64,000 nt of DNA from Bdellovibrionaceae bacterium UBA2316. Lineage in GTDB: Bacteria; Bdellovibrionota; Bdellovibrionia; Bdellovibrionales; Bdellovibrionaceae. The notes under the pieces are model-generated. The model made no database searches, was not told the DNA's origin, and worked only from the letters and a program-made list of their open reading frames with translations. Position numbers and translations under genes: made by a program. Below are positions 26,399 through 36,386 of this stretch, one piece after another (the stretch's first letter is position 1; the number at the start of each line of letters is the position of its first letter). The stretch lies in NCBI GenBank assembly GCA_002345205.1, contig DDVI01000117.1, positions 32,372 through 96,371 on the forward strand. Reading direction: 5' to 3'.

Positions 26399-27322
26399 AT
26401 GGCAAGAAAAGAAATCACACTTACCACTCGTAGACAGTGGGCGAATAGATTATTAGTTTATTTACTTATCTCTTTGATATCACTTAGTATCGCTGATTTA
26501 GCTATTCTAAAAGTTCGTTTTTTCTTTTTACCTGAACGCACTCAAAAAAATGCGATGCGCCCGATCCCACCGAATCCAATCAAGAGCCGCGATTTTTTTC
26601 AACCTATCGTTACAAGAAATTTATTTTCTTCAAAAGGTGAAATCCCGCCCGAACTACTGCCTAAAGGCGTTGATGCCACACCCAAAGACAACGAACCCAT
26701 CCTGAGCAGCTTGCCATTAACTCTAGTGGGAACGTTAGTTCATTCCAATCCCGACAAATCAATCGCGGCGATTGAACTAAAAACAAAAAATCAAATCACC
26801 TCGTTTGCTACTGGCAAAGAAATTGAAGGCTTAGCTAAAGTAGAAAAAATCACGCGAGGAAAAGTGATCTTAAGAAATTTAAGTGCCGACCGTTTGGAGT
26901 ACATCGAAATGAAAGATGCCAACAAAGTGTCGTTTGATGCCAAACCGAAACCAGTGGCGAGCGAGGATAAAGCTGGCGTAATCAAAAAAGCTGGAGACAA
27001 CAAGTTTGAAATCGACAAAAAAGATTTAGAAGATAAGTTAAAAGATATTCAAAGTATTTTATATCAAGCGCGTGCGGTTCCGGCTAAGCGCCCGGGCTCT
27101 GGCGAAACCTATGGATTCAGATTACTAGAAATTCAAGCGGACAGTATCTACACACAATTAGGCTTACAGGTAATGGATGTTATCACAAGTGTTAACGGAA
27201 CTCCGGTAACGTCAACACAGCAAGCTTTAGAAATGTATCAAGCGCTTCGCAATTCTCCAAACATTAAACTTGGAGTTGAGCGTGGTGGAAAAACTGAAGA
27301 GCTTTCTTATACAGTAAAATAG
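26399..27322 (+). CDS. gspC: Type II secretion system protein C
   Basis: 307 aa. GspC joins the inner-membrane platform to the secretin. One membrane helix at about residues 18-38, then the homology-region domain (RNLFSSKGE to SADRLEYIEM, with LPLTLVGTLVHSNPDKSIAAIEL) and a C-terminal PDZ-like domain from about residue 230 (GETYGFRLLEIQADSIYTQLGL to the end). Both domains are in the order expected. The ATG lacks an obvious ribosome site. First gene of the gspC-gspD-gspE run. Confidence 0.9.
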   Translation: MARKEITLTTRRQWANRLLVYLLISLISLSIADLAILKVRFFFLPERTQKNAMRPIPPNPIKSRDFFQPIVTRNLFSSKGEIPPELLPKGVDATPKDNEPILSSLPLTLVGTLVHSNPDKSIAAIELKTKNQITSFATGKEIEGLAKVEKITRGKVILRNLSADRLEYIEMKDANKVSFDAKPKPVASEDKAGVIKKAGDNKFEIDKKDLEDKLKDIQSILYQARAVPAKRPGSGETYGFRLLEIQADSIYTQLGLQVMDVITSVNGTPVTSTQQALEMYQALRNSPNIKLGVERGGKTEELSYTVK

Positions 27323-27377
27323 TTCATCAAATGATTTGATGACCAGGGAAAGTAAAATAAAGGGCGAGGGTTTACGG

Positions 27378-29705
27378 ATGAAAAAATTGAAAAAATCGCT
27401 AGTCGTGCTGAACACAGTGGCTCTGGTCGGACTGAACACGCTGACCGGATCTAATGTTCACGCACAAGAAGAGTTTCCACCTCCGCCACCTGATTTTGGC
27501 GACTTCGATACGCCGCAGGTTCCCCCAGCCAATGGAGCACTTCCTTCTGGCATGGGCAGTTCTTCCAATGGTGCTTCCGGTGTAAATGGAAAAAAAGGCA
27601 TCAGTTTAAATTCGAATCAAAAGCAAAAGTTCTCACAAGCTAGCGTTGAAGATATTAACTCTGCCAATTTCCCTGAAACGATTGAATCCTTCGACTTCCC
27701 TAACGTTGAAATCACGGACGTAATTAAAGCGATCTCTGAATTGACGGGTAAGAACTTTATCATCGATCCAGGTGTTCGTGGAAAGATAACGATCATTGCT
27801 CCAAGTAAAATCACAGTAGCCGAAGCCTACAAAGCGTTCCTTTCTGCTTTAGCAATCAACGGTTTTACCGTTGTTCCGTCAGGTAGTTTTTTGAAAGTAA
27901 AATCAGGCAGAAATGCGCAACGTGATAATATTGAAACGTATTCAGGATCTTATTATCCAAACACAGATCAGATGATCACGCGAATTATTCATTTGAAACA
28001 TATCTCTGCGGATCAAGTGAATAAGGATTTAAGAATCCTTCCATCAAAAGATGGTGAAATGAACGTGTACCAGCAAACAAACTCAATCATTATTTCCGAC
28101 TGGGGCGCTAACATTGACCGCGTAATGAAAATCATCAATCAATTAGACGTGCCGGGATTTGACGAACAGCTTGAAGTGGTTCGCATTCGCTACGCTAAAG
28201 CCAAAGATATCGCTGACCTTGTTGATAAAATCGTAAACAAAGGCCAAGGCACAAATCGCGGCGGCGTTGGTGTTACAGGTGGTTTTGGTGGAGGCGCGCC
28301 CCGTTTTTCAAGACCTGGGGGATCATCTAACCAACAAGGCAATAGTTTCTTTATGGCTATTCCTGATGATAGAACAAACTCGATCATTATCGTCGGTAAC
28401 AAATCAGGTATCGTTCGTGTTAAAAAATTAATCGGTCAGCTTGATTTCAGAACAAATCCTGAAGATCAAGGTGGCGTATTCGTTTATTACGTAAAACACG
28501 GCGACGCCAAGAAAATCGCCGCGGTTCTTCAAGGTGTATCAAAAGATGCAGCTCCAAAAACAACTCCGGGATCCCCTAACCAACCGCCCCCGTTCTTTGC
28601 TCCTCCAATGGGTTTAGAGGGCGAATCAAAATCAAGTGGCGCCGTGTTTAGCGGTGAAGTGAAAATCACAGCGGACGAATCTACAAATAGTTTAATTATC
28701 ACGGCAGGGAAAGGCGATTACGACACAGTTATCAATTTATTAACTAAAATTGATATTGCTCGCGACCAAGTATTCGTTGAAGCCATTATTATGGAAATGA
28801 GTGCGGGTGATGGCTTCGGCTTCAAACCGTCTTACTATAACTTTGCTTCAAGCAACGGGATTGCTCGTCAAAGCTTCTCTGGCGGATTGAAAGCCGACGA
28901 GGTTATTAATCCACTTGCAGGTGTTGGTACCGTTCTAGGTTTCGGTTCAGGCAGCGAAGTGGAATTAACGATTGGAACAACGAAACAAAAAGTTCCGTCT
29001 TTAATTGGCTTAATCAACCTATTAAAGAAGACAACAAAAGCCAATATTTTATCACGTCCACAAATTTTAGCGATGGATAACCAAGAAGCTTTAATCCAAG
29101 TGGGCGATAAAGTTGTAACGGGCGCTAACTCGACAACCAATCAAGGCGTAACCGTTGAAACGCCAATATTTGAAGAAGCGTTAATCGAATTAAAACTTAA
29201 GCCGTTCATCAATCCAACAAGCAAGTCTGTACGCATGGAAATCGACCAAAGCGTAAAGCAACCGTCTTTAAGTGCGTCTACACCTAAGGCATTCCAAGAT
29301 AAAACACAGCCTCTAGCGACTCGTAAAATCAAAACGTTCATTGTCGTTAACGATGGTGACACGGCCGTATTAGGCGGTTTAATTAAAGATCGCGAAACAG
29401 AAGACATCGTCAAAGTTCCTTTATTAGGCGATCTTCCATTACTTGGCTGGTTATTTAAATCAAAAGAGACAAACAAAGAAAAAGTTAACATGCTGGTCTT
29501 CTTAACTCCAAAAATTATTCGTAGCGAAGGCGACTCAAAGCAAGTTATGGGTAAACGTTTAGATCAACACATTGATTTTATTAAGGCTCAAGGTGGCGTA
29601 GATCCCTACGGCAGTATTATTGATGAAGTACAAAAACGTTCTGCTTTGGTACCAAAAGATAATACCCCGGTTGATGACAACGGACCAGAAACGGATACTG
29701 AATAA
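27378..29705 (+). CDS. gspD: Type II secretion system secretin
   Basis: 775 aa from the ATG at 27378, with GCGAGGG 7 bases before; a signal peptide ends after HAQ at about residue 32. GspD forms the outer-membrane channel. The N-terminal N0-N3 ring domains are seen, including the N0 motif FPNVEITDVIKAISELTGKNFI and repeated NSIIISDWGANIDRVMKII-type units. The secretin core follows, with VTVETPIFEEALIELKLKP, VVNDGDTAVLGGLI and VPLLGDLPLLGWLF. A glycine-rich insert lies in N3 and a proline-rich stretch follows the signal peptide. The last bases abut gspE (one base between stop and start). Confidence 0.95.
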   Translation: MKKLKKSLVVLNTVALVGLNTLTGSNVHAQEEFPPPPPDFGDFDTPQVPPANGALPSGMGSSSNGASGVNGKKGISLNSNQKQKFSQASVEDINSANFPETIESFDFPNVEITDVIKAISELTGKNFIIDPGVRGKITIIAPSKITVAEAYKAFLSALAINGFTVVPSGSFLKVKSGRNAQRDNIETYSGSYYPNTDQMITRIIHLKHISADQVNKDLRILPSKDGEMNVYQQTNSIIISDWGANIDRVMKIINQLDVPGFDEQLEVVRIRYAKAKDIADLVDKIVNKGQGTNRGGVGVTGGFGGGAPRFSRPGGSSNQQGNSFFMAIPDDRTNSIIIVGNKSGIVRVKKLIGQLDFRTNPEDQGGVFVYYVKHGDAKKIAAVLQGVSKDAAPKTTPGSPNQPPPFFAPPMGLEGESKSSGAVFSGEVKITADESTNSLIITAGKGDYDTVINLLTKIDIARDQVFVEAIIMEMSAGDGFGFKPSYYNFASSNGIARQSFSGGLKADEVINPLAGVGTVLGFGSGSEVELTIGTTKQKVPSLIGLINLLKKTTKANILSRPQILAMDNQEALIQVGDKVVTGANSTTNQGVTVETPIFEEALIELKLKPFINPTSKSVRMEIDQSVKQPSLSASTPKAFQDKTQPLATRKIKTFIVVNDGDTAVLGGLIKDRETEDIVKVPLLGDLPLLGWLFKSKETNKEKVNMLVFLTPKIIRSEGDSKQVMGKRLDQHIDFIKAQGGVDPYGSIIDEVQKRSALVPKDNTPVDDNGPETDTE

Positions 29706-29706
29706 A

Positions 29707-31395
29707 ATGTCAGGCGAAATTCAGAATTTACTACAGAAATCAACGGGACTTTCCCCAGAGCAGCTTAAGACTCTGTGGAATAATACGTCGATGATTCGTA
29801 GTGAAAGCATCGGCGAAGCTCTTTCTAAAAAGACCTTTCAAAATGCGGAAGAGCTAGTTTCTGAACTCTGTAAAGAGCTGGGTTTAGACTTCATGAAGGA
29901 TATCCCGTACAACGATATCTCGGCAGACCTGGTTCGTGAAATCCCAATCAACTATTCAAAGCAAAATTCAATTCTGCCATTTAAAGAAGAATCCGATCAA
30001 GTGATCGTATTAGTTTCAAATCCTTTAAACATCAAAGCCCTTGATGACTTGCGTGTTTTATTTGGTAAACGCGTAAAACCCGTGGTCACCTTAGCGGGAA
30101 AACTGCTTGATGCGATCAATCGCGTTTATGAGAAGTCTACGGCCAACCTATCTGGATTAGATGAAATCGATGAAGAAGAAGTAGATCTAGAGGACGGTAT
30201 CGTCGATCTTTTAGAAGCCGGCGAAGATGATGCTCCCGTAATTAAACTTGTAAACTCATTACTTTTCCGTGCGGTTAAAGAAAAAGCATCAGATATTCAC
30301 ATAGAGCCCTATGAAAAAGATATGGTTGTACGCTTTCGTATCGACGGTATTTTGTTTGATATCTTTAAACCACCTAAGAAATTACAAAATGCGATTTCGT
30401 CCCGTATCAAAGTTATGGCGAACTTAAACATCGCTGAGAAACGTTTACCTCAAGATGGTCGCATCCCTTTAAAGGTCGGCGGTAAAGACATCGATATTCG
30501 TCTTTCTACTGTTCCCACTGCCCATGGTGAGCGGTTAGTTATGCGTCTTCAAGATAGATCGAATGTTATTTTGGAATTAGAGCAACTTGGTTTTTCTGAA
30601 GGCAATTTAACTAAAATCGATGATTTACTTTCACGCACCTACGGAATCATGCTTGTCACTGGCCCGACCGGTTCTGGTAAATCTACGACTCTGTATGCGT
30701 GTCTATCACGTTTAAACTCGACAGATGTAAATATCCTAACTGTTGAAGATCCCGTAGAACAACGTATTCACGGTATCGGACAAGTGCAAGTGAATGCTAA
30801 AATCGGGCTCACTTTCGCTGCCGGTTTAAGATCCTTCCTTCGTCAAGATCCAGACATCATCATGATCGGTGAGATTCGTGACCTTGAAACCAGTGAACTA
30901 GCCATTAACTCGTCATTAACGGGCCACTTGGTTTTATCTACACTCCACACGAACGATGCGGCTGGCGCGTTTCCCCGCTTGATTGACATCGGGGCCGAGC
31001 CCTTCCTAATCGCGACGTCGATTTTAGGCGTGATTTCACAGCGGCTGGTGCGCGTTCTTTGTCCCCATTGTAAAGCTCCCCATGATCCATCGGATTTCGA
31101 ACTTAACACTCTTGGAATTACCCGTCAGCAAGCGACGGTGGCGCAGATTTCAAAAGCGGTGGGCTGCAATCAGTGCAATCAAAAAGGCTACGTTGGCCGA
31201 ACTCTAATTCAAGAGCTACTTCCAGTTACGGATGATATTCGTTCTCTTATCATGCAAAAACGTGACGGTAACACGATCAAGAAACAAGCCGTTGCCAACG
31301 GAATGGTGACGTTCCGTGAACACGGAATGCAGAAGGTTCTTGCTGGTATCACTACGATTGAAGAGCTATTAAGCAACACCCAGTTAGATATTTAA
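29707..31395 (+). CDS. gspE: Type II secretion system ATPase
   Basis: 562 aa from the ATG at 29707, just after the gspD stop. Cytoplasmic hexameric ATPase that powers pseudopilus assembly. Walker A GPTGSGKST is at residues 319-327, the Asp box and His box are present (EDPVEQRI, STLHTNDA), and a four-cysteine zinc site is formed by Cys452, Cys455, Cys487 and Cys490, which distinguishes GspE/PilB types. The N-terminal MshEN-like domain covers the first 150 residues. No gspF follows; the next genes run the other way. Confidence 0.94.
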   Translation: MSGEIQNLLQKSTGLSPEQLKTLWNNTSMIRSESIGEALSKKTFQNAEELVSELCKELGLDFMKDIPYNDISADLVREIPINYSKQNSILPFKEESDQVIVLVSNPLNIKALDDLRVLFGKRVKPVVTLAGKLLDAINRVYEKSTANLSGLDEIDEEEVDLEDGIVDLLEAGEDDAPVIKLVNSLLFRAVKEKASDIHIEPYEKDMVVRFRIDGILFDIFKPPKKLQNAISSRIKVMANLNIAEKRLPQDGRIPLKVGGKDIDIRLSTVPTAHGERLVMRLQDRSNVILELEQLGFSEGNLTKIDDLLSRTYGIMLVTGPTGSGKSTTLYACLSRLNSTDVNILTVEDPVEQRIHGIGQVQVNAKIGLTFAAGLRSFLRQDPDIIMIGEIRDLETSELAINSSLTGHLVLSTLHTNDAAGAFPRLIDIGAEPFLIATSILGVISQRLVRVLCPHCKAPHDPSDFELNTLGITRQQATVAQISKAVGCNQCNQKGYVGRTLIQELLPVTDDIRSLIMQKRDGNTIKKQAVANGMVTFREHGMQKVLAGITTIEELLSNTQLDI

Positions 31396-31436
31396 TCACA
31401 ATTTGAAATGCCTATTCACAATCCGCATTGTTGCCA

Positions 31437-32426
31437 TTAATAGGCTTCAAGAACCGTAACGCCAAAATCGGCAAAGCCCTTCTCGCCATTTTGAGCCATT
31501 AGTTCTACACGTACGCCATCGATCACATCCGACGTCAACGCTGCCACGGACATTAAACCTTGAACTTTAAAAGCACAATTTCCACCATAAGCCAAAACAT
31601 CGGAAAAATAAGCACTTCGCTTACCAGTGAGTGCAAACCCTACAGCTCCAAGTAAAGTCGAATACATCTGCTGATAGGGCGTCCAAACTCCGGCTTGATT
31701 TCTACGCGCAATCACTCGCGCTTTAAAATTATTACGACCATTAAACACATAGGTATCGATGAAATCATATCCGTTGTGACAGTTAATATTTCTATATAAC
31801 AAATTGCGATTAGAAACATATTCTAAGCCACGAACATACCGTCCAGGAACTAATCCTTGTGCATAGTAGGCATCATTTTTTTTACCTACCTTTCCTTGGT
31901 TCAGCGCCTCGTCATCTATGACATAGCGATATTGAATAGGAAACTCTTTCACCACCGTTTTTGATTCCTGCCCAGGAAATGTTTGAGTTAAGGTTAGCTT
32001 TACGGACTTTGCTTGGTTACGCTGATCAACTGGAATGACGTAGGTTTCATAAATATCAAACAAACGGTAATTATAACCAAACGCTACCGCCCAACTGACC
32101 TTATCAAAACGAACGTTTTCAATGTCACCGTCCGTACGCCCATTAAAAAAACCGGCCAAACGCTCCCACCCTACTTGCGAATCAGCATCAACATCGACAG
32201 GTTGCATTCCACCTAAATTACCTTCGTTAACAAACAATCCTGAGAAAACCTTGATTTCCGAGGCGATTTCTTCCAACGTAACCCTCATTCGTAACTGCGC
32301 GGGTGGATCACTCGGTTTTTGAGCCAATCCGTTGTTCTCGTTTCCAAGATCTGGACGCGTAAGGTGAGCATTTTCAGAACAAGACATGGCTAGCACAGCT
32401 AAAGCGCCTAAAAATATTTTCCTCAT
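31437..32426 (-). CDS. Hypothetical lipoprotein
   Basis: 329 aa. Signal with lipobox AMS-Cys16. The mature protein has a Asn/Gly/Pro-rich linker, then a beta-rich body with AFGYNYRLFDIYETYVIPV and a paired Cys motif (INCHNGYDFIDTYVF, GGNCAFKVQGLM). No family recognised. It is immediately downstream of the OmpA-like gene (9 bases), so the pair is likely one envelope operon; the 3' end faces gspE with 41 bases between stops. Confidence 0.7.
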   Translation of the reverse strand: MRKIFLGALAVLAMSCSENAHLTRPDLGNENNGLAQKPSDPPAQLRMRVTLEEIASEIKVFSGLFVNEGNLGGMQPVDVDADSQVGWERLAGFFNGRTDGDIENVRFDKVSWAVAFGYNYRLFDIYETYVIPVDQRNQAKSVKLTLTQTFPGQESKTVVKEFPIQYRYVIDDEALNQGKVGKKNDAYYAQGLVPGRYVRGLEYVSNRNLLYRNINCHNGYDFIDTYVFNGRNNFKARVIARRNQAGVWTPYQQMYSTLLGAVGFALTGKRSAYFSDVLAYGGNCAFKVQGLMSVAALTSDVIDGVRVELMAQNGEKGFADFGVTVLEAY

Positions 32427-32435
32427 TGAAAACTC

Positions 32436-33746
32436 CTACTTACATTCTTTCTTTAAGACGCGTGTCCAAACTTTAATTTCAGCACGTCGATTCACTAGAT
32501 GATCATCTTCCGTATCGCCTAGTTTGATTAATTCTTTTTTACCTTTACCTTTGGTTTCTAATAATTTTGGTTCAAACCCCAAATCTAATAAACCAATTGA
32601 AATCTTCTTCGCGCGACTCTTAGATAATTTAAAGTTATAGCTATCCGTACCCGGCTTAGATGCATGACCGTGAATACTGACATGGCTAATGTTATAAAAA
32701 TGATCTTTAGTATAATCGATAAGCTTTTCAAATTCCGGACGAGAAACATCATTCACAATGTCTTTATTGTTATCAAACCGAATCATTGCGCTGTAGGTTT
32801 CTTCAACTTTGTCGACATCGTAACAGTTAGGGTCCTTATTTACAGGCGCTTCAACAACTTCAGGCTTTTTTTCTGGTTCCGAGCGTTTCCGCTCTTCCTG
32901 CGGAGAGTATTTCAAACCCGCATAAAGGCGTGTATCTAACGGTTCACTACTATTAATGCTATCGATACCGGCCCCTGCAAAATAGGCCATGCTGGTACTT
33001 GCGGCATAGCGAATACCCGCTTTCAATTCATTAGGGTTAAAAACAGTTTTTACCGGCATCGTCCACGTCTTTTCAAAATCAGAAGTAACGGCTATGAGAT
33101 CGGTAACTGGAAAATATAGACCGATACTACCTTGCACTCGTTGAGTTTGATCAAGATTGGCATCAAAAGCATCTTTTGCTTTCGCGTTGCCCAGGTATCC
33201 TAGCTTTACTACATATTGCACGAACGCCAAATTCTGCTCAAACGCCAATGCTAAACCAAGCCCAGGACCGGAATCGCTAGTATAGCGATCTTCATTACCC
33301 GTTGGCGCAGTTGCCAACAAATGAACTCCCCATGCGGCTGTAGAACTTATAGGACGACGATAGTTTAATCTTAAATTGGTATCAGCCAATCCAAACTTCG
33401 TGTCGCCAGATATTTTTGATTGCACGAGCGAAGTGGTAATTCCAACGCTCCAACTTTCATTCACTCGATAGGCACCACCTAAGTTTAACGTTTGAAACCA
33501 ATCAATTACAGACGTATATGTTTTTTGATTATTCTCTGACTTCAAAGTTAACGGTGACGATTTGTAGGAATAGCCCAAAGTCATGATCCACTTTTTATAC
33601 TCAGGACCTAATGAGTCCTCTAAACCAACTGATTCTGAAGATTCATACAGAAAGGAATTGGAGCGCTCATAGTACTGAATATTGGTTGCGGCATGTGAGT
33701 TATAGGTGACTGCTAATAGTAAACTGAATAGTAGTTTCTTGTTCAC
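32436..33746 (-). CDS. Outer-membrane beta-barrel protein with C-terminal OmpA domain
   Basis: 436 aa from a GTG; signal peptide to about residue 19 (SHA). Residues about 40-285 look like a transmembrane barrel of alternating strands, rich in aromatic girdle residues. Residues about 325-430 are an OmpA-like peptidoglycan-binding domain: SAMIRFDNNKDIV, then HVSIHGHASKPGTDSYNFKLSKSRAKKI with the Asp and Arg that bind diaminopimelate, and NRRAEIKVW. It would fix the outer membrane to the cell wall. Standard OmpA orientation; no specific homologue named. Confidence 0.85.
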   Translation of the reverse strand: MNKKLLFSLLLAVTYNSHAATNIQYYERSNSFLYESSESVGLEDSLGPEYKKWIMTLGYSYKSSPLTLKSENNQKTYTSVIDWFQTLNLGGAYRVNESWSVGITTSLVQSKISGDTKFGLADTNLRLNYRRPISSTAAWGVHLLATAPTGNEDRYTSDSGPGLGLALAFEQNLAFVQYVVKLGYLGNAKAKDAFDANLDQTQRVQGSIGLYFPVTDLIAVTSDFEKTWTMPVKTVFNPNELKAGIRYAASTSMAYFAGAGIDSINSSEPLDTRLYAGLKYSPQEERKRSEPEKKPEVVEAPVNKDPNCYDVDKVEETYSAMIRFDNNKDIVNDVSRPEFEKLIDYTKDHFYNISHVSIHGHASKPGTDSYNFKLSKSRAKKISIGLLDLGFEPKLLETKGKGKKELIKLGDTEDDHLVNRRAEIKVWTRVLKKECK

Positions 33747-33789
33747 CCAATAATTATATTATTTTAAAGAGGCGGTACAACTACTAGTC

Positions 33790-33825
33790 AGCCTTACCCT
33801 GACTTAAGGTAAGGCTAGCTTTTTT
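33790..33825 (+). terminator. Terminator-like hairpin pointing rightward at the rel 3' end
   Basis: AGCCTTACC (33790-33798) pairs perfectly with GGTAAGGCT (33808-33816), followed after AGC by six T's on the + strand. All genes around it run leftward, where the hairpin directly follows the rel stop but is not followed by T's. It may protect or end the rel transcript, or stop antisense RNA. Confidence 0.5.
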
Positions 33826-36040
33826 ATGATGTTACTCGCTCAACGGATAAAATACCTTTGATCTTTTGCATTTCAAATATAGTTTGCTGCAACTGAGATG
33901 AGTCTTTAACCGATATATCAAATAGACAAATCGCTTTTTTATCTTTGGTCGTACGGATGTTTGCTGACTGAATATTAATTCCTAAAGCCGAGAACGACTC
34001 TGTCATTGTTTTTAGCAAGCCTGGAATATCCAAACACGTAATCTTCATGCGCACGACACGCTCCATGCCTTCGCCTGCTTGCTTCACATTCCAAGACACG
34101 TCCACTTTACGCAATTGATCTAACTCGAACGCTTTTTTGCAATCACTGCGATGGATAGCCACCCCACGTCCGCGCGAAATGAATCCAATAACTGGGTCCC
34201 CCGGAATTGGCGAACAGCATTTCGCAAAATGCACCAGCATATCATCCATTCCCTCAACAGAGATTAATGACTTAGTTCGTTTTAATTTTTGCGACGCACC
34301 TTTAAGAACTTTCTCCATAAATGAAGATTCTTTAGGAGCCTTTTCTTCTAAGTTTTGTTTCGGCGCTAAGCGATCAACTAAGTGACGAGGCTCAAGTTTT
34401 CCATAACCAACTTTGATGTACATTTCATCAAGACCATGTACGCCGCCGTCTTTAAGGAATTTTTCAAACTCTTCGCCCTTCAAATAACGAACAGCTGCCA
34501 GTCCAAATTTTCTAAATTCTTTTTCAACCAGTTCTTTTCCAAGCAACCAGCTACGTTTTCGCTGTTCTTCTTTAACGAAGACGCGAATTTTACTTTGCGC
34601 TTTGCTGGTAATACAAAACTTCAACCAATCTTTAGATGGCGTTTGTGTTTTTGAAGTCACGATTTCAACTGTGTCACCGTTTTTTAATTTATGTTTCAAC
34701 GGAACCATTTTACCGTTGATCCGCGCGCCCGCGCACTGATTACCTAAATCGGTGTGAATCGCATAGGCAAAGTCGATCGGCGTTGCTCCATCTGGTAATT
34801 CTTTAACATCACCATTTGGTGTGAACACGTAGATTTCGGTTTCAAACATTTCCGTCTTAACAGTATCCAGGAACTCTTCTGGATTACGAACCGTTTGGTG
34901 CCACGCCACCAGGTCACGCATCCAATTGGATTGCCCGACAGCTTCATCTTCAATCTTACCGCGCTCTTTATATTTCCAGTGAGCCGCGATCCCGCGCTCA
35001 GCAATCAAATGCATTTCTTCAGTACGAATTTGAATTTCAATACGATCACCACCCGGTCCAAGCACAGTGGTATGCAATGATCGATAGTTGTTTGTCTTAG
35101 GCATGGCAATGAAGTCTTTGAACCGACCAGGAACTGGCTTCCACAGCGCGTGGATATGACCTAAAACTTCATAGCACTCAGGAATACTTGCCACGATAAC
35201 TCGGAACGCAAGGACATCGAACACTTGTTCGTACTCGATATTCCGTGCCTGCATTTTTCTATAAATTGACCATAAGTGCTTTGAGCGACCATACACGTGA
35301 TATCTAACCGTGGTTTTCTCTAGTGATTTACCGATTAGCCGCTTCACATCCTCGATGTAACGATCCGTTTCAACTTCGGTCTTTTTAACTTTTTGATTTA
35401 ACTGGTAGTACATGTCGGGGCGATAGTAACGAAAACATAGATCTTCTAGTTCGATCTTTAATTCGTTGATACCCATACGACCAGCCAGAGGGCAGTAGAT
35501 TTCTAATGTTTCTAAAGCAATGCGAGCTTGTTTTTCATACGGCATGTGATTCAGCGTACGCATGTTGTGCAAACGATCAGCAAGCTTAACCAATACCACG
35601 CGAATGTCTTTACCCATCGCTACGATCATCTTACGAACGTTCTCGCCCTGTTTTTCAACCGAGTTTTTGAACTTCATCTGACCGATTTTAGTAACGCCAT
35701 CAACGAGCGCGGCGACTGTGTCACCGAATTCACGGCGAATATCTTCAAGCGTGACCGTCGTGTCTTCAACGGTGTCGTGTAAAATGCCGGTAATTATGGA
35801 ATCGATATCTAGGCGTAAATCTGCCAGGATGCCAGCTACGGATAAGGGATGAAATATATAAGGCTCACCACTGCGGCGAAATTGTCCTTCATGAGCTTTT
35901 TCTGAAAAATAATAGGCTTTCTTTACGGTTTGGACGTCAGCATGCGGATGATAAGTTGTAATTTTTTTACAAAGATCATCGATCGTCTTGATTGGTACAT
36001 TTCGTGTCGCATCCTCTGCGACAAATGTTATTTCAGCCAT
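33824..36040 (-). CDS. rel: Bifunctional (p)ppGpp synthetase/hydrolase
   Basis: 738 aa, full-length RelA/SpoT homologue. The hydrolase HD domain holds RRSGEPYIFHPLSV and ILHDTVEDT; the synthetase domain has YGRSKHLWSIYRKM and the RFKD motif (in PGRFKDFIAMPK), the charge type of bifunctional enzymes and not the EXDD of synthetase-only RelA. A TGS domain (YVFTPNGDVKELPDGATPIDFAYAIHTD region), a CC/zinc-finger segment (CCSPIPGD) and a C-terminal ACT domain follow. It is the last gene of the gmk-rpoZ-rel block and controls growth in response to starvation. Confidence 0.95.
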   Translation of the reverse strand: MAEITFVAEDATRNVPIKTIDDLCKKITTYHPHADVQTVKKAYYFSEKAHEGQFRRSGEPYIFHPLSVAGILADLRLDIDSIITGILHDTVEDTTVTLEDIRREFGDTVAALVDGVTKIGQMKFKNSVEKQGENVRKMIVAMGKDIRVVLVKLADRLHNMRTLNHMPYEKQARIALETLEIYCPLAGRMGINELKIELEDLCFRYYRPDMYYQLNQKVKKTEVETDRYIEDVKRLIGKSLEKTTVRYHVYGRSKHLWSIYRKMQARNIEYEQVFDVLAFRVIVASIPECYEVLGHIHALWKPVPGRFKDFIAMPKTNNYRSLHTTVLGPGGDRIEIQIRTEEMHLIAERGIAAHWKYKERGKIEDEAVGQSNWMRDLVAWHQTVRNPEEFLDTVKTEMFETEIYVFTPNGDVKELPDGATPIDFAYAIHTDLGNQCAGARINGKMVPLKHKLKNGDTVEIVTSKTQTPSKDWLKFCITSKAQSKIRVFVKEEQRKRSWLLGKELVEKEFRKFGLAAVRYLKGEEFEKFLKDGGVHGLDEMYIKVGYGKLEPRHLVDRLAPKQNLEEKAPKESSFMEKVLKGASQKLKRTKSLISVEGMDDMLVHFAKCCSPIPGDPVIGFISRGRGVAIHRSDCKKAFELDQLRKVDVSWNVKQAGEGMERVVRMKITCLDIPGLLKTMTESFSALGINIQSANIRTTKDKKAICLFDISVKDSSQLQQTIFEMQKIKGILSVERVTS

Positions 36041-36118
36041 ATCTTTCGTTTTCGGAAAAACCCCTGCGAACTGAAATTAATAGATGAAGCAGATTGGAAC
36101 TCTTATGTTACTAAGGAA

Positions 36119-36358
36119 TTACTTGTTTAAATCTGCCTCGATGTCTTTAATACACGTTGCGTTATCTAGATGGCTTTCGTAACCTACGTTGCCCGCCGCT
36201 ACTTCGCGAAGGGACGCCACGATGTACTTGTTGCTTTTTAAAGCTACCGTCGCTTCAGAACCCTTCAAAAGCTGCTTAGCACGCTTTGAAACCATCAGAA
36301 CTAGAGCAAAACGATTAGGAACCTTTTCTAAGCAATCTTCAACTGTTACACGAGCCAT
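36119..36358 (-). CDS. rpoZ: RNA polymerase omega subunit
   Basis: 79 aa from the ATG at 36358, with GGAGGAAGA immediately upstream. Omega helps assemble beta' and mediates ppGpp binding in proteobacteria. The conserved MARVTVEDCLEKVPNRFALVL start and SKRAKQLL helix are clear. It sits between gmk and rel, the same order as in many proteobacteria. Confidence 0.95.
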   Translation of the reverse strand: MARVTVEDCLEKVPNRFALVLMVSKRAKQLLKGSEATVALKSNKYIVASLREVAAGNVGYESHLDNATCIKDIEADLNK

Positions 36359-36386
36359 TCTTCCTCCGAAGCTTATACCTCTAACT

